Shown here piece by piece: positions 9,200-20,421 of a DNA stretch of 64,000 bases. Position numbers and translations under genes: made by a program. The notes under the pieces were generated by a model. The model searched no databases, was not told the DNA's origin, and worked only from the letters and a program-made list of their open reading frames with translations. The DNA comes from Faecalicatena orotica (GTDB lineage Bacteria > Bacillota > Clostridia > Lachnospirales > Lachnospiraceae): NCBI RefSeq assembly GCF_003149245.1, contig NZ_QGDL01000012.1, positions 124,001 to 188,000 on the forward strand, in the 5' to 3' direction. How positions within the stretch are numbered: position 1 is the first letter of the stretch; every line of letters starts with the position of its first letter.

Positions 9200-9565
9200 T
9201 TAGCTTTCCAGAATATATGCAACTACCTTTTGTAGTTCTTCTTTTTTAAATGGTTTCACTATAAATTCCAGAGCACCGCAGCCAATCGCCTTCTGGATCA
9301 TCATCTCCTGTCCGATTGCAGAACACATAACGACTTTAGCCTTCGGGTCATATTCAATAATCTCACCCAGTACTTCGATCCCTGACTTTCCGGGCATAGT
9401 AATATCGAGCAGAACAAGGTCCGGGCTTTCCCTGCGGTAGATGGCAACCGCCTCATCCCCGTCAGCCGCCTCCAGAATATTATTATATCCTGCCTTTTCC
9501 AGTGTTTTTCGTATGGTCGTCCTCATAAACACAGCATCATCTACTATCATTATTTTATTTTCCAT
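9200..9565 (-). CDS. cheY: CheY-type single-domain response regulator
   Basis: A 121-residue receiver domain and nothing else. It has the acidic pair IMIVDDAVFMR, the phospho-acceptor Asp54 in LVLLDITMPGKSG, a switch Ser in VVMCSAIGQ and the Lys in IVKPFKKEEL. The internal MPGKSG and MIQKAIGCGALEFIVKPF segments match CheY of Bacillus type. It is encoded between cheR and mcp. It is the expected diffusible output of CheA and substrate of CheC. Confidence 0.93.
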   Translation of the reverse strand: MENKIMIVDDAVFMRTTIRKTLEKAGYNNILEAADGDEAVAIYRRESPDLVLLDITMPGKSGIEVLGEIIEYDPKAKVVMCSAIGQEMMIQKAIGCGALEFIVKPFKKEELQKVVAYILES

Positions 9566-9601
9566 ATCTTTTCCTCCATCCTTTTTAAAGCCCCTGATCT
9601 C

Positions 9602-10420
9602 TTATGCATTCTCTGACTTTCTGTATACTGCCGGATACACCTGCTCCAGACTTGTCTCTTCCCTGGAGAGCAGTTCCGCGTGACCTATGAACAGATACCC
9701 TCCGGGATTCAGGTTTTCCTCAAGCCGTGAAACAAGCTGCTTTCTTGACACCTTGTCAAAATAAATCATGACATTCCGGCAGAATATAACGTCAAACTTT
9801 CCATTCTGTCTCATCGGCTCCATCAGATTATGCTTCTGAAACCTTATGTTATACCTGAGGTTTTCATTTACCCGGAAATTATTTTTATCAATATCCTGAC
9901 AATACTTCTCCCGCCAGGACAACGGGATATTTTCACGTTCCCGTTCCGGATAGATGCCCTGTTCTGCCTTCTTAAGTACTTCCTCCGAAATATCCGTGGC
10001 AAGGATTCTCACATTCGGCAGTTGTCCTCCCTGGTCCTGATATTCCTGAAGACACATCTTAAGTGTATAGCATTCCTCACCTGTGGCACAGCCGGCGCAC
10101 CATATTTGGCAGGATCCATACCTTTTCTTTAGAGCCAGCTCCGGCAGGACCCTCTCTTTGAGTATAGTAAAATGTTCCGGTTCCCGAAGGAAATACGTAA
10201 AGTTTGTCGTCAGCCGGTTTACCATTCCGCCTGCAATCTCACCGGTCCGGTCCTTCTGAAGCATTTTCAGATACTCCGCAAACGTTTCTGCACCGCACCG
10301 TTCAAGCTCTTTTACCATTCTGCATTCGATTAATATCTTTTTATTTTTAAGATTAATTCCGTATTGTGTACGGAAATATTCCACAATATCCAAAAACTCC
10401 TGATCTGTAAGCCTAATCAC
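9602..10420 (-). CDS. cheR: Chemoreceptor methyltransferase CheR
   Basis: A 272-residue protein of typical CheR length. It has an N-terminal all-helical subdomain (about 1-75) and a SAM-dependent methyltransferase domain with WCAGCATGEECYTL (SAM-binding), ILATDISEEVLKKAEQGIY, FDVIFCRNVMIYFD and GYLFIGHAELL, all standard family motifs. It methylates glutamates of the MCP. It overlaps the upstream CheW-like gene by 8 nt. No CheB methylesterase gene is present in the operon to reverse the reaction. Confidence 0.95.
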   Translation of the reverse strand: MIRLTDQEFLDIVEYFRTQYGINLKNKKILIECRMVKELERCGAETFAEYLKMLQKDRTGEIAGGMVNRLTTNFTYFLREPEHFTILKERVLPELALKKRYGSCQIWCAGCATGEECYTLKMCLQEYQDQGGQLPNVRILATDISEEVLKKAEQGIYPERERENIPLSWREKYCQDIDKNNFRVNENLRYNIRFQKHNLMEPMRQNGKFDVIFCRNVMIYFDKVSRKQLVSRLEENLNPGGYLFIGHAELLSREETSLEQVYPAVYRKSENA

Positions 10421-11270
10421 TTCTTTTCCCCCACACGCCGTCCCCCAACGGCAGTATTGAATCAGTTAATCCACTCCCGGCACTTGCTTCTCCTGTAGAA
10501 TCACCTGCCATACCTGCAAGATGTCCTTGTTCTGTCCTGAATATGATACCACAGGCAAAACCTCTCGCGCCTTCCGGTAAACACTCTTTATCGCTTTCCA
10601 CAGACTGGCCATAATACACCACCAGCTCCTCTTCATAAAAAGAAATCCCCATTACCCGGTCAGAGGCCAGCGGCACTCTCAAAATTTGGGGCCGCATCAC
10701 TACAGCCACTATCTTATCCCTGTCTATATATATGGTCTGCCCTTCCCGCTCCAGTATAAGGTACTGTGCCGCCTCTTCTGCCGGCGTTTTCCATACTTCT
10801 GTCCCTTGTTCCTCTGCCGCCTGTATGGGCGTGTCCATCTCTGCTGCCTTTTTCAGCAGCTTTGCGTCCAGCATATAGCCCCAGCGTTCGCCGTCAGCCA
10901 GCTGTATTTTCGCCACCGATTTCAGAAAATGGTTCTGACTGTTGATAACCGGCTCCGTCAGCGGGAATTCTCTCAGATAGCTGCTTTCTACAATCCCGTC
11001 TATTCTGCTGGCTAAGATTCCTGCCGCCTCCCGGTCAATACAAAAATCATCCGGGCAGGTACTTTGTATATCGTCTGCCTTCAGTAGTATACAATACCTG
11101 TGTACAGTATTTCCGCTGTCCGTATGACCTCCTGCGGTATGCAAAAAATCAACAAAAGACAGCTCTGTCACCTGGTCCGCATCCATGATTCTTTCTACAC
11201 AGGAAAGAGTAAGCAGATAAAAAACCGCATCCACCTCAAACACCAGATAAGAACTGTCCATCTTTTCCAT
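10413..11270 (-). CDS. Divergent CheW-like coupling protein, first gene of the chemosensory operon
   Basis: A 285-residue protein. The ATG at 11270 is preferred over an in-frame ATG at 11294 because the latter lies almost at the predicted transcription start, while GAGGGG precedes 11270. Residues about 5-150 resemble a CheW-fold domain (SSYLVFEVDAVFYLLTLSCV, then SRIDGIVESSYLREFPL and WGYMLDAKLL). Residues about 165-240 may be a second, degenerate one (YLILEREGQTIYIDRDKIVA, VMGISFYEEELVVYY). The C-terminal 45 residues are Gly/Ser-rich and look unstructured. It lacks a clear NxRG turn. It is called CheW-like from fold hints and operon position; it could be an adaptor for a subset of signals. 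Confidence 0.6.
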   Translation of the reverse strand: MEKMDSSYLVFEVDAVFYLLTLSCVERIMDADQVTELSFVDFLHTAGGHTDSGNTVHRYCILLKADDIQSTCPDDFCIDREAAGILASRIDGIVESSYLREFPLTEPVINSQNHFLKSVAKIQLADGERWGYMLDAKLLKKAAEMDTPIQAAEEQGTEVWKTPAEEAAQYLILEREGQTIYIDRDKIVAVVMRPQILRVPLASDRVMGISFYEEELVVYYGQSVESDKECLPEGARGFACGIIFRTEQGHLAGMAGDSTGEASAGSGLTDSILPLGDGVWGKRSD

Positions 11271-11303
11271 ACATAACCGCCCCCTCAAATTCAAGCTAAT
11301 TTA

Positions 11304-11332
11304 ATCATACTTTATTCCTGACGTAAACACAA
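11304..11332 (-). promoter_or_regulatory. Sigma-A-type promoter of the chemosensory operon
   Basis: On the minus strand TTGTGT (11327-11332) and TATGAT (11304-11309) are separated by exactly 17 bp. This is a housekeeping rather than a sigma-D/FliA motility promoter, which supports a role other than flagellar swimming. Confidence 0.65.
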
Positions 11333-11417
11333 GATAACCGTTAGTTTTTGTTAAATATTTTTATATTACAAGTGTTTCCCCTGTGATTTTCCGTCTGTTT
11401 TGTTCACCTCTGCAGGT

Positions 11418-11452
11418 AAAAAAAGAGCCGGCGGCTAAATAGCCGTCAGCTC
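11418..11452 (-). terminator. Intrinsic terminator of rpoBC
   Basis: Minus strand hairpin with arms GAGCTGACGGCTA and TAGCCGCCGGCTC followed by TTTTTTT, starting 6 nt after the rpoC stop codon. Confidence 0.9.
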
Positions 11453-11458
11453 CTTTTT

Positions 11459-14400
11459 CTATTCTTCTTCTGCAAGTACCAGTTCTTCCTCAATATCTAG
11501 TTCTTCGTCAAAGTCTATCTCGTCATCCATTTCAAATTCCGTGCTCAGTTTAACATCACGGTACTTTCTCATACCTGTACCAGCCGGAATATGCTTACCG
11601 ATGATTACATTTTCTTTCAGTCCGACCAGATGGTCAACTTTACCCTTGATTGCAGCTTCCGTCAGAACCTTTGTTGTCTCCTGGAAGGATGCTGCCGACA
11701 GGAAGGAATCTGTTGCAAGGGATGCTTTTGTGATACCAAGCATAATCTGCTCGCCCGTTGCCGGCTCTTTGCCTTCTGCTTCAAGCTGTTCATTCACTTC
11801 ATTGAATTCCAGCACATCTGCCATTGTACCCGGCAGGAATTCGGAATCACCGCGCTCCTCGATACGAATCTTCTTCAGCATCTGGCGCACAATAACCTCG
11901 ATATGCTTATCGTTGATCTCAACACCCTGCAGGCGGTATACACGCTGTACTTCCTGAATCATATAATCCTGAACGGCACGTAAGCCTTTGATCTTCAGGA
12001 TATCATGAGGATTCACGCTACCTTCTGTCAGTTCGTCTCCGGCCTCTAATACCGCGCCGTCCTGTATCTTGATACGGGAACCATACGGGATCAGGTATGC
12101 CTTGGACTCTCCTGTCTCACTATTTGTTACGATGATCTCACGCTTCTTCTTTGTATCGCTGATCACTGCAGTACCTGCAAACTCTGTGATAATGGCAAGA
12201 CCTTTCGGCTTTCTTGCCTCAAAAAGCTCCTCGACACGAGGAAGACCCTGTGTGATATCGTCACCGGCAACACCACCCGTATGGAATGTACGCATGGTCA
12301 GCTGTGTACCCGGCTCACCGATGGACTGTGCAGCAATAATGCCGACAGCTTCGCCGACCTGTACTGCTTCTCCCGTTGCCATGTTCGCTCCGTAACACTT
12401 GGAGCATACACCATTCTTGCACTTACATGTAAGCATGGTACGGATCTTAACGCTTTCTAAGTGGTTGCCCTTTGCATCCACACCCTTTTTCATGACTTTC
12501 TCCGCACGTCTCGGAGTAATCATGTGGTTTGCTTTTACAAGGACATTTCCATCTTTATCTTTAATATCCTCACAGGAGAAACGTCCTGTAATACGCTCCT
12601 GAAGGCTCTCAATCTCTTCATTTCCATCCATGAATGCTTTGACATACATTCCCGGAATTTCTTTTCCTTCTTCCACACAGTCGCTGTCATGAATGATCAG
12701 TTCCTGGGAAACGTCGACAAGACGTCTTGTCAGGTATCCTGAATCGGCTGTACGCAGGGCTGTATCAGACAGACCTTTACGGGCACCATGTGCAGACATA
12801 AAGTACTCCAATACGTCCAGACCTTCACGGAAGTTAGACTTGATAGGCAGCTCGATTGTACGGCCCGTTGTATCGGCCATAAGCCCGCGCATACCTGCCA
12901 GCTGCTTGATCTGTTTATCGGAACCACGGGCTCCGGAATCAGCCATCATGAAGATGTTGTTATATTTATCAAGACCGGACAGCAGCGCCTCTGTCAGCTT
13001 ATCATCGGTTGCCTTCCATGTCTCAACGACTTCTTTGTAACGCTCTTCCTCGGTGATCAGACCACGCTTGTAGTTCTTTGTGATCCTGTCAACGGTATTC
13101 TGTGCTTCCTCGATCATCTGAGGCTTCTCCGGCGGCACAGTCATATCGGAAATAGATACGGTCATAGCCGCTCTTGTAGAGAACTTGTAGCCGATCGCTT
13201 TTACGTTATCAAGCACTTCTGCTGTCTGTGTAGAACCGTGTGTATTAATAACCTTCTCAAGGATCTGTTTGAGCTGTTTCTTACCTACATGGAAATCAAC
13301 CTCAAGTATCAGGTCATTGCCCTCCACTTCACGATCCACGAATCCGAGGTCCTGAGGAATGATTTCATTGAACAGGAGCCTTCCTACTGTTGCCTCTATC
13401 ACACCCGTCTTCTCGGTTCCGTCAGGCATCATCTTTGACACACGGACTTTGATTCTGGAATGCAGTGTTACATAACCATTTTCGTATGCCAGTATCGCTT
13501 CATTCGTACTCTTGAAGAACATACCTTCACCTTTGGCACCAGGTCTTTCCTGTGTCAGATAGTAGATACCAAGTACCATATCCTGTGAAGGAACGGCAAC
13601 CGGACCACCATCGGATGGTTTCAGCAGGTTGTTCGGTGAGAGCAGTAAGAAACGGCACTCAGCCTGTGCTTCTACAGACAGCGGTACATGGACGGCCATC
13701 TGGTCTCCATCGAAATCGGCATTGTAGGCAGCACATACGAGCGGGTGCAGCTTGATCGCTTTACCTTCTACAAGGATCGGCTCAAATGCCTGAATACCAA
13801 GTCTGTGAAGTGTGGGGGCACGGTTCAGCATAACCGGATGCTCTTTGATAACTTCCTCGAGTACATCCCATACTTCCGTCTGAAGTCTTTCCACCATCTT
13901 CTTTGCATTTTTGATGTTATGCGCGGTTCCGTTTGCAACCAGCTCTTTCATAACAAAAGGCTTGAACAGCTCGATCGCCATCTCTTTCGGCAGACCGCAC
14001 TGGTAGATCTTCAGTTCCGGCCCTACGACGATAACGGAACGTCCTGAATAGTCAACACGTTTTCCGAGCAGGTTCTGGCGGAAACGTCCGGATTTACCTT
14101 TCAGCATGTCAGATAAGGATTTCAGCGCCCTGTTTCCGGGGCCTGTAACCGGGCGGCCGCGGCGGCCGTTGTCAATGAGCGCATCAACAGCTTCCTGCAG
14201 CATACGTTTCTCGTTACGCACGATAATGTCCGGGGCTCCCAGTTCAAGGAGTCTCTTAAGACGGTTATTTCTATTAATAATTCTTCTGTATAAATCATTT
14301 AAGTCAGATGTTGCGAAACGTCCGCCGTCCAGCTGTACCATCGGACGTAAATCCGGCGGGATAACCGGAATAGCTGTCAGAATCATCCACTCCGGTTTGT

Positions 14401-15088
14401 TGCCGGATTCACGGAATGCTTCTACTACTTCCAGACGTTTTACGATTCTTGCACGCTTCTGTCCTGTTGCGTTGGTCAGGCCAGCCTGCAGTTCTGCATA
14501 TTCCTTTTCCAGATCAATAGACTGGAGCAGTTCCTGAATGGACTCAGCCCCCATTCCGACACGGAATGAGCCATAGCCCCATTTTTCTTTTGCTTCCTGA
14601 TACTCTGCCTCGGATAAGATCTGTTTGTACTGTAAGTCAGTTTCTCCTTTATCGAGTACGATATAAGAAGCAAAATACAGCACTCTCTCCAGTGTTCTCG
14701 GAGAAATATCCAGAATCAGTCCCATACGGCTCGGGATTCCTTTAAAGTACCAGATATGGGAAACCGGCGCTGCCAGTGCGATGTGCCCCATACGCTCACG
14801 GCGTACGGAGGCTTTTGTTACTTCGACACCACATCTGTCGCAGACAACACCCTTGTAACGAATCTTCTTGTACTTACCGCAGTGGCACTCCCAGTCCTTG
14901 CTTGGTCCGAAAATACGCTCACAGAAAAGTCCGTCTTTCTCAGGTTTCAGTGTTCTATAGTTAATGGTCTCCGGCTTGGTTACCTCACCTCTTGACCAGT
15001 CCATAATTTTTTCCGGTGAAGCCAGCCCGATTTTGATTGCATCAAAAGTCAATGGTTGGTATTGTTGTTCATTGTTACTTGTTGGCAT
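11459..15088 (-). CDS. rpoC: RNA polymerase beta-prime subunit
   Basis: A 1209-residue catalytic subunit of RNA polymerase. It has the N-terminal zinc ribbon ([19 protein letters not shown]), the catalytic magnesium loop [15 protein letters not shown], the bridge helix/trigger loop region ([29 protein letters not shown]) and a second zinc site ([13 protein letters not shown]). The C-terminus ends in an acidic tail (DEEL, EEEL, EEE). Length is typical of Clostridia. It starts 14 nt after rpoB with AGGAGGAGCC as ribosome-binding site. Confidence 0.99.
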   Translation of the reverse strand: MPTSNNEQQYQPLTFDAIKIGLASPEKIMDWSRGEVTKPETINYRTLKPEKDGLFCERIFGPSKDWECHCGKYKKIRYKGVVCDRCGVEVTKASVRRERMGHIALAAPVSHIWYFKGIPSRMGLILDISPRTLERVLYFASYIVLDKGETDLQYKQILSEAEYQEAKEKWGYGSFRVGMGAESIQELLQSIDLEKEYAELQAGLTNATGQKRARIVKRLEVVEAFRESGNKPEWMILTAIPVIPPDLRPMVQLDGGRFATSDLNDLYRRIINRNNRLKRLLELGAPDIIVRNEKRMLQEAVDALIDNGRRGRPVTGPGNRALKSLSDMLKGKSGRFRQNLLGKRVDYSGRSVIVVGPELKIYQCGLPKEMAIELFKPFVMKELVANGTAHNIKNAKKMVERLQTEVWDVLEEVIKEHPVMLNRAPTLHRLGIQAFEPILVEGKAIKLHPLVCAAYNADFDGDQMAVHVPLSVEAQAECRFLLLSPNNLLKPSDGGPVAVPSQDMVLGIYYLTQERPGAKGEGMFFKSTNEAILAYENGYVTLHSRIKVRVSKMMPDGTEKTGVIEATVGRLLFNEIIPQDLGFVDREVEGNDLILEVDFHVGKKQLKQILEKVINTHGSTQTAEVLDNVKAIGYKFSTRAAMTVSISDMTVPPEKPQMIEEAQNTVDRITKNYKRGLITEEERYKEVVETWKATDDKLTEALLSGLDKYNNIFMMADSGARGSDKQIKQLAGMRGLMADTTGRTIELPIKSNFREGLDVLEYFMSAHGARKGLSDTALRTADSGYLTRRLVDVSQELIIHDSDCVEEGKEIPGMYVKAFMDGNEEIESLQERITGRFSCEDIKDKDGNVLVKANHMITPRRAEKVMKKGVDAKGNHLESVKIRTMLTCKCKNGVCSKCYGANMATGEAVQVGEAVGIIAAQSIGEPGTQLTMRTFHTGGVAGDDITQGLPRVEELFEARKPKGLAIITEFAGTAVISDTKKKREIIVTNSETGESKAYLIPYGSRIKIQDGAVLEAGDELTEGSVNPHDILKIKGLRAVQDYMIQEVQRVYRLQGVEINDKHIEVIVRQMLKKIRIEERGDSEFLPGTMADVLEFNEVNEQLEAEGKEPATGEQIMLGITKASLATDSFLSAASFQETTKVLTEAAIKGKVDHLVGLKENVIIGKHIPAGTGMRKYRDVKLSTEFEMDDEIDFDEELDIEEELVLAEEE

Positions 15089-15102
15089 ATAAATGGCTCC
15101 TC

Positions 15103-18100
15103 CTATTCTTCGTCATCTATAAATTCATCAAAGTCGAGCTCTGCATCGTCTTCGAATTCATCGTCCTCAGGTTCCACATCCTCAAGTTCTTCCCCAACAA
15201 ATTCCTGTTCTGTGAATCCATGTTCCCCGAGAGGTTCATCTTCATCACGGTATCTTCTGTCACCTTCGATAATAGAGTGCAGATCGGTCTCGCCGAAATC
15301 TACAGTTTCCATAATCTCTACTTCTGTATTGTCATCACGCAGCACTCGTACATCCAGTGCCAGTGACTGAAGCTCTTTTAAAAGTACCTTGAAGGACTCC
15401 GGAATTCCCGGTTCAGGGATGTTCTCGCCTTTAATGATTGCTTCATAGGTCTTCACACGTCCGACAACGTCATCTGACTTCACAGTCAGGATTTCCTGCA
15501 GAGTATAGGATGCACCATATGCTTCCAGTGCCCAAACCTCCATCTCTCCGAAACGCTGTCCGCCGAACTGTGCCTTACCGCCCAATGGCTGCTGTGTAAC
15601 CAGTGAGTAAGGACCTGTAGAACGGGCGTGGATCTTATCATCTACCAGATGATGAAGCTTCAGGTAGTGCATGTGTCCGATTGTAACCGGGCTGTCGAAA
15701 TACTCTCCGGTACGGCCGTCCCTTAAGCGGACCTTTCCGTCGCGTGACAGTGGGACTCCCTTCCACAGTTTTCTGTGTTCTCTGTTGTCAGACAAATATT
15801 CCAGAACTTCCGGAAGGAGCTCTTCGCCGTGTTTCTCCACGAATTCTTCCCATTCCAGATTCACGTAATCGTTTGCCAGATCCAGGGTATCCATAATATC
15901 AATCTCGTTCGCACCGTCGAAGACTGGCGTAGAGATATTAAATCCTAATGCTCTTGCCGCGAGGCTTAAGTGAATCTCAAGTACCTGTCCGATATTCATA
16001 CGGGAAGGCACACCCAGCGGGTTCAGAACGATGTCCAGAGGACGCCCGTTCGGAAGATACGGCATATCTTCTACCGGAAGTACACGGGAAACAACACCCT
16101 TGTTACCATGACGGCCGGCCATCTTGTCACCTACAGAAATCTTTCTCTTCTGCGCAATATAGATGCGGACTGCCTGATTCACTCCCGGAGACAGCTCGTC
16201 GCCGTTCTCTCTTGTAAATACTTTGGCGTCTACGACAATACCGTATTCACCATGAGGCACTTTCAGGGAAGTATCTCTTACTTCACGCGCCTTTTCACCG
16301 AAGATTGCACGAAGCAGTCTCTCTTCGGCTGTCAGTTCTGTCTCTCCCTTCGGAGTTACTTTACCGACCAGGATATCTCCTGCGCGGACCTCGGCCCCGA
16401 TGCGGATGATACCTCTTTCATCCAGGTCTTTCAGCGCGTCATCGCCGACACCCGGTATATCTCTTGTGATCTCTTCAGGCCCGAGCTTTGTATCACGTGC
16501 CTCTGCCTCATATTCCTCAATATGCACAGATGTGTATACATCATCCTGAACCATTCTTTCGCTCAGCAGAACGGCATCCTCGTAGTTGTAACCTTCCCAT
16601 GTCATGAAACCGATCAGAGGGTTCTTTCCGAGCGCCATCTCCCCATTGGACGTGGACGGACCGTCAGCAATTACTTGTCCTTCCTCTACCCTTTCGCCTT
16701 TATCGACGATTGGTCTCTGGTTGTAACAGTTGCTCTGGTTACTTCTTAAGAACTTCGTCAGTTTGTAAGTCTTCTTCGTTCCGTCATCATGTCTGATTGT
16801 GATATCTGTAGATGTGGAGCGCTCAATCACACCGGCTCTCTCTGCAACGATGCAGACACCAGAGTCAACTGCAGACTTCACTTCCATACCTGTTCCGACA
16901 ACCGGGGCTTCTGTTGTAAGAAGCGGAACCGCCTGACGCTGCATGTTGGATCCCATCAGCGCACGGTTGGCATCATCGTTCTCCAGGAAAGGAATCAGGG
17001 CTGTAGCCACAGAGAATACCATCTTAGGCGAAACGTCCATGTAATCGAACTTGCTTCTCTCATATTCCTGTGTCTCTTCACGGTAACGGCCAGATACATT
17101 CTTATGGATGAAATGTCCTTCCTCATCCAGCGGCTCATTCGCCTGTGCCACGTGATAATTATCTTCTTCATCAGCTGTCATGTAGACAACTTCTTCTGTA
17201 ACAATCGGGTTCTCCGGATCTGTTTTGTCAATCTTACGGTATGGGGCTTCCACAAAACCGTACTGGTTGATTCTTGCATAGGTTGCAAGTGAGTTAATCA
17301 GACCGATGTTAGGACCTTCAGGAGTCTCGATCGGGCACATTCTTCCGTAATGGGAATAATGAACGTCACGAACCTCGAATCCGGCACGGTCTCTTGACAG
17401 ACCTCCTGGTCCCAGTGCGGAAAGACGTCTCTTGTGGGTCAGCTCACCAAGCGGGTTGTTCTGGTCCATGAACTGTGACAGCTGGGAAGAACCAAAGAAC
17501 TCCTTAACTGCCGCTGTTACCGGCTTGATGTTGATCAGGGACTGCGGGGAAATGCCTTCCTGATCCTGTGTTGTCATTCTTTCACGGACAACTCTTTCCA
17601 GTCTGGACAGACCAATTCTGTACTGGTTCTGGAGAAGTTCTCCGACAGCACGGATACGTCTGTTACCCAGATGGTCGATATCGTCGTCATTACCCATTCT
17701 GTATTCCAGATGGATGTTATAGTTAATGGAAGCTAAAATATCTTCCTTTGTAATATGCTTCGGAATCAGATCATGAATATCCCTGCGGATCATGGATTTC
17801 AGTTCGTCGATGTCCCCTGCTGATTCTTCCAGAAGTCCTGCGAGTACCGGATAATATACCTGTTCTGTCACTCCCACTTCCTTCGGGTCGATATCTACAA
17901 CTGCCTGCAGGTCAACCATCATGTTGGAAAGAATCTTAATATTGCGTGATTCATCCTCTCCCTCTACCCACAGGTAAGGCACTGCTGCGTTCTGAATCTC
18001 ATCTGCAAGTGTTCTTGAAATCACGGTTCCTTTTTCCGCCAGAATCTCTCCTGTCAGCGGGCTTGCAACGTCCTCTGCCAGTCTCTGTCCTGTTACGCGG

Positions 18101-18960
18101 TTCTTTAAAGCCAGCTTTTTGTTGAACTTATATCGTCCGACTTTCGCCAGGTCATAGCGCCTCGGATCGAAGAACATACTCGTAATCAGGCTCTCTGCGC
18201 TGTCTACCGCAAGCGGTTCGCCCGGCCGTATCTTCTTATATAATTCAAGCAGACCTTCCTGATAATTCTCGGCTGTATCTTTGCCGAAACTTGCAAGGAT
18301 TTTTGGCTCCTCACCAAAGAGGTCGATGATTTCTGCATTCGTTCCGATACCAAGTGCACGGATCAATACTGTAATCGGCACTTTTCTCGTTCTATCTACA
18401 CGTACATAAAAAACGTCATTGGAGTCTGTTTCATATTCCAGCCATGCACCACGGTTTGGGATGACTGTTGCTGAGTAAAGTTCTTTACCTAACTTATCAT
18501 GGGCTATCCCATAGTAGATACCAGGGGAACGAACCAACTGGCTTACGATGACACGCTCAGCACCGTTGATTACAAAGGTACCTGTCTTCGTCATAAGCGG
18601 CAGGTCTCCCATAAATATTTCATGTTCGTTAATCTCATCGTTGTCTTTGTTGTAAAGTCTGACCCTTACTTTCAAAGGCGCAGCGTATGTTGCATCACGC
18701 TCTTTACACTCTTCGATTGTGTACTTTACGTCGTCTTCGCAAAGTGTAAAATCGACAAATTCCAGACTTAAGTGTCCACTGAAGTCAGTGATCGGGGAAA
18801 TATCATCAAATACCTCTTTCAGTCCGTCATCCAGAAACCACTGGTAAGAGTCTTTCTGGACTTCGATTAGATTCGGCATCTCTAATACTTCTTTTTGTCT
18901 GGAATAGCTCATGCGTGAACTTTTTCCGTTTGTGATGGGACGAATTCTGTTTTTCTCCAT
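15103..18960 (-). CDS. rpoB: RNA polymerase beta subunit
   Basis: A 1285-residue RNA polymerase subunit. An upstream in-frame ATG at 18978 lacks a ribosome-binding site; the ATG at 18960 is preceded by GAGGAGTGAAACGTCA and gives the usual [20 protein letters not shown] start. The rifampicin-pocket segment reads [20 protein letters not shown] and carries wild-type-looking residues. The catalytic-region motifs [16 protein letters not shown] and [20 protein letters not shown] are present. The last 60 residues are strongly acidic. It is not adjacent to rplL as in most bacteria: the ara, pyk and ktr genes lie between. Confidence 0.99.
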   Translation of the reverse strand: MEKNRIRPITNGKSSRMSYSRQKEVLEMPNLIEVQKDSYQWFLDDGLKEVFDDISPITDFSGHLSLEFVDFTLCEDDVKYTIEECKERDATYAAPLKVRVRLYNKDNDEINEHEIFMGDLPLMTKTGTFVINGAERVIVSQLVRSPGIYYGIAHDKLGKELYSATVIPNRGAWLEYETDSNDVFYVRVDRTRKVPITVLIRALGIGTNAEIIDLFGEEPKILASFGKDTAENYQEGLLELYKKIRPGEPLAVDSAESLITSMFFDPRRYDLAKVGRYKFNKKLALKNRVTGQRLAEDVASPLTGEILAEKGTVISRTLADEIQNAAVPYLWVEGEDESRNIKILSNMMVDLQAVVDIDPKEVGVTEQVYYPVLAGLLEESAGDIDELKSMIRRDIHDLIPKHITKEDILASINYNIHLEYRMGNDDDIDHLGNRRIRAVGELLQNQYRIGLSRLERVVRERMTTQDQEGISPQSLINIKPVTAAVKEFFGSSQLSQFMDQNNPLGELTHKRRLSALGPGGLSRDRAGFEVRDVHYSHYGRMCPIETPEGPNIGLINSLATYARINQYGFVEAPYRKIDKTDPENPIVTEEVVYMTADEEDNYHVAQANEPLDEEGHFIHKNVSGRYREETQEYERSKFDYMDVSPKMVFSVATALIPFLENDDANRALMGSNMQRQAVPLLTTEAPVVGTGMEVKSAVDSGVCIVAERAGVIERSTSTDITIRHDDGTKKTYKLTKFLRSNQSNCYNQRPIVDKGERVEEGQVIADGPSTSNGEMALGKNPLIGFMTWEGYNYEDAVLLSERMVQDDVYTSVHIEEYEAEARDTKLGPEEITRDIPGVGDDALKDLDERGIIRIGAEVRAGDILVGKVTPKGETELTAEERLLRAIFGEKAREVRDTSLKVPHGEYGIVVDAKVFTRENGDELSPGVNQAVRIYIAQKRKISVGDKMAGRHGNKGVVSRVLPVEDMPYLPNGRPLDIVLNPLGVPSRMNIGQVLEIHLSLAARALGFNISTPVFDGANEIDIMDTLDLANDYVNLEWEEFVEKHGEELLPEVLEYLSDNREHRKLWKGVPLSRDGKVRLRDGRTGEYFDSPVTIGHMHYLKLHHLVDDKIHARSTGPYSLVTQQPLGGKAQFGGQRFGEMEVWALEAYGASYTLQEILTVKSDDVVGRVKTYEAIIKGENIPEPGIPESFKVLLKELQSLALDVRVLRDDNTEVEIMETVDFGETDLHSIIEGDRRYRDEDEPLGEHGFTEQEFVGEELEDVEPEDDEFEDDAELDFDEFIDDEE

Positions 18961-19100
18961 TGACGTTTCACTCCTCATATATTTTTTGGCGGGCTACGAG
19001 TCGCCCTTCGTTAATTCCAGTAATATCGGGAAAGAGCCCTGTGACAGTAAATCGTCACTATAATGGCATACCTTTCCACAATAGTGCATTTTTTACTATA
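18961..19100 (-). promoter_or_regulatory. Intergenic leader upstream of rpoB
   Basis: This 140-bp stretch separates the M20 peptidase stop from rpoB and must hold the rpoBC promoter if rpoB is not read through from the peptidase gene. A TATAGT-like -10 is visible around 19055 but no convincing -35 accompanies it. A small hairpin (GGGC...GCCC) lies about 40 nt before the start codon. Confidence 0.3.
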
Positions 19101-20279
19101 TCACAAAGCTCTTCCTGCTGTCAACATATTTCTTACTAATTTCCGAAAAACCTCTTGACATCTGTCGATTTCTGTGGTATTAACGAACTCATCCGGCTTA
19201 TGGGCCTGCTGTAAACTGCCCGGCCCGTAGGACATACAGTTCCTGTTTCCAAGCTTTCCGGCAATAACCGCCGTGTCCGTATAACCAGGAAATACAGTGA
19301 TCCCGGGGGGCGTTTTCGTCGTTTCCTCCACTGCCTTTTCCAGCTCTTTCAAGAGGACTGAATCTTCATGTGTCTCCAAGCTCGGCCTGTCACCAGTGAT
19401 TCTATAGCTTCCATGTACACCGGGCACCTGTTCTTCTCCGTAGCGGATGGCCGACTGTACCAGGTCTGCCGCTTTTTCCGTGTTCATCGGCGGGACCAGC
19501 CGCATATCAATCGTTGCCCTGCAGCTGTCTGGAACAACGTAGGGGCTGTACCCGCCGCCAATCTGCCCGAAGGTGACGGTAGAAGGCCCGAGTTCTTCGT
19601 GTACAGGGCATTTTTTTATTTTACTTCTTATATAAGTAAGTACAGCTGCCATTCCCGCAATGGCGTCCGCCCCCTTTTCCGGCATACTTGCATGTGCGGT
19701 CACGCCCTTTACTTCCACTTCAAACCATGTCCGACCCTTGTGGGACATCTGGATGTTCCCGTCAGTGGGCTCCATATCCACGATCCAGTCATTCTTTGTC
19801 ACCCACTGTTCAGCAACCACTCTTTCCACCCCCGTCATGTCCCCTTCCTCATCGGATGTTCCGATAAACATGAGCGGGTATTCAGGCACGACAGCGCCCT
19901 CTTTTACCACCCGTGCCATTTCCGCAAAAACCGTGAGCGCACACGCCAGACCAGATTTCATGTCGCATGCACCTCTTCCATAAATCCTGCCGTCCTGAAT
20001 CTCCCCGGAAAATGGATTTTTTTTCCATCCATCTCCTGTGACTACTGTATCCATATGACAGATAAAAACAAGCGCCGGTGTTTTCTTACGCCCTTTTATT
20101 ACCGCCCTGATATTAAAGCGGCCGTCTTCTCCTTCAGAACGCTCTGGTTCAACGCCTGCTCCCTTCAGATAATCAGATATGAAGGTGCCTATTTCCCCCT
20201 CATAGGTCCCTGGATTGGTGCTCTCTATGCGAATCAGCTGCTGTGTTAATGTTACTGCGTCAAAGATGGTTGTATTCAT
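19101..20279 (-). CDS. M20-family metallopeptidase (ArgE/DapE/carboxypeptidase G2-like)
   Basis: A 392-residue cytoplasmic zinc-dependent hydrolase of the family that deacylates N-acyl amino acids or cleaves dipeptides. Metal and catalytic motifs are present: FICHMDTVVTGDGW (metal His and catalytic Asp), IYGRGACDMKSGLAC (bridging Asp), GTSDEEGDMTGV (catalytic Glu-Glu) and YGPGSLQQAHKPDEFV (distal metal His). A dimerisation domain of about 175-285 begins HKGRTWFEVEVKGVTAHAS. Metal-site residues look complete. It lies between the araA terminator and rpoB and is likely a single-gene unit. The substrate cannot be assigned; succinyl-diaminopimelate, acetylornithine or an N-acyl amino acid are all possible. 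Confidence 0.88.
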   Translation of the reverse strand: MNTTIFDAVTLTQQLIRIESTNPGTYEGEIGTFISDYLKGAGVEPERSEGEDGRFNIRAVIKGRKKTPALVFICHMDTVVTGDGWKKNPFSGEIQDGRIYGRGACDMKSGLACALTVFAEMARVVKEGAVVPEYPLMFIGTSDEEGDMTGVERVVAEQWVTKNDWIVDMEPTDGNIQMSHKGRTWFEVEVKGVTAHASMPEKGADAIAGMAAVLTYIRSKIKKCPVHEELGPSTVTFGQIGGGYSPYVVPDSCRATIDMRLVPPMNTEKAADLVQSAIRYGEEQVPGVHGSYRITGDRPSLETHEDSVLLKELEKAVEETTKTPPGITVFPGYTDTAVIAGKLGNRNCMSYGPGSLQQAHKPDEFVNTTEIDRCQEVFRKLVRNMLTAGRAL

Positions 20280-20359
20280 TTTATATCACTCTCCTGATAA
20301 TCAACTGTTTCTATAGTATAACACGGCCGCCCCTGCAATGAAAGGCGGGCCTTTGCAGT

Positions 20360-20391
20360 AAAAAACAGACAGGGTTTTACTCCTGCCTGCT
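20360..20391 (-). terminator. Intrinsic terminator of the ara operon
   Basis: Minus strand GCAGGCAGG-AGTAAAA-CCCTGTCTG then TTTTTT, about 35 nt after the araA stop. The stem includes a G-U pair. Confidence 0.75.
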
Positions 20392-20421
20392 TTCTGCCGG
20401 GATCCCGGCTGCTATATAGCT

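Noticed and set aside
12788-13438. 216-codon plus-strand reading frame inside rpoC
   Set aside because: Antisense shadow of rpoC; no family features.
15970-16749. 259-codon plus-strand reading frame inside rpoB
   Set aside because: Entirely antisense to rpoB, no ribosome-binding site, composition dictated by the conserved rpoB codons.
19368-20249. 293-codon plus-strand frame opposite the M20 peptidase
   Set aside because: The minus strand codes for a full, motif-complete peptidase; the opposite frame has no recognisable domain.
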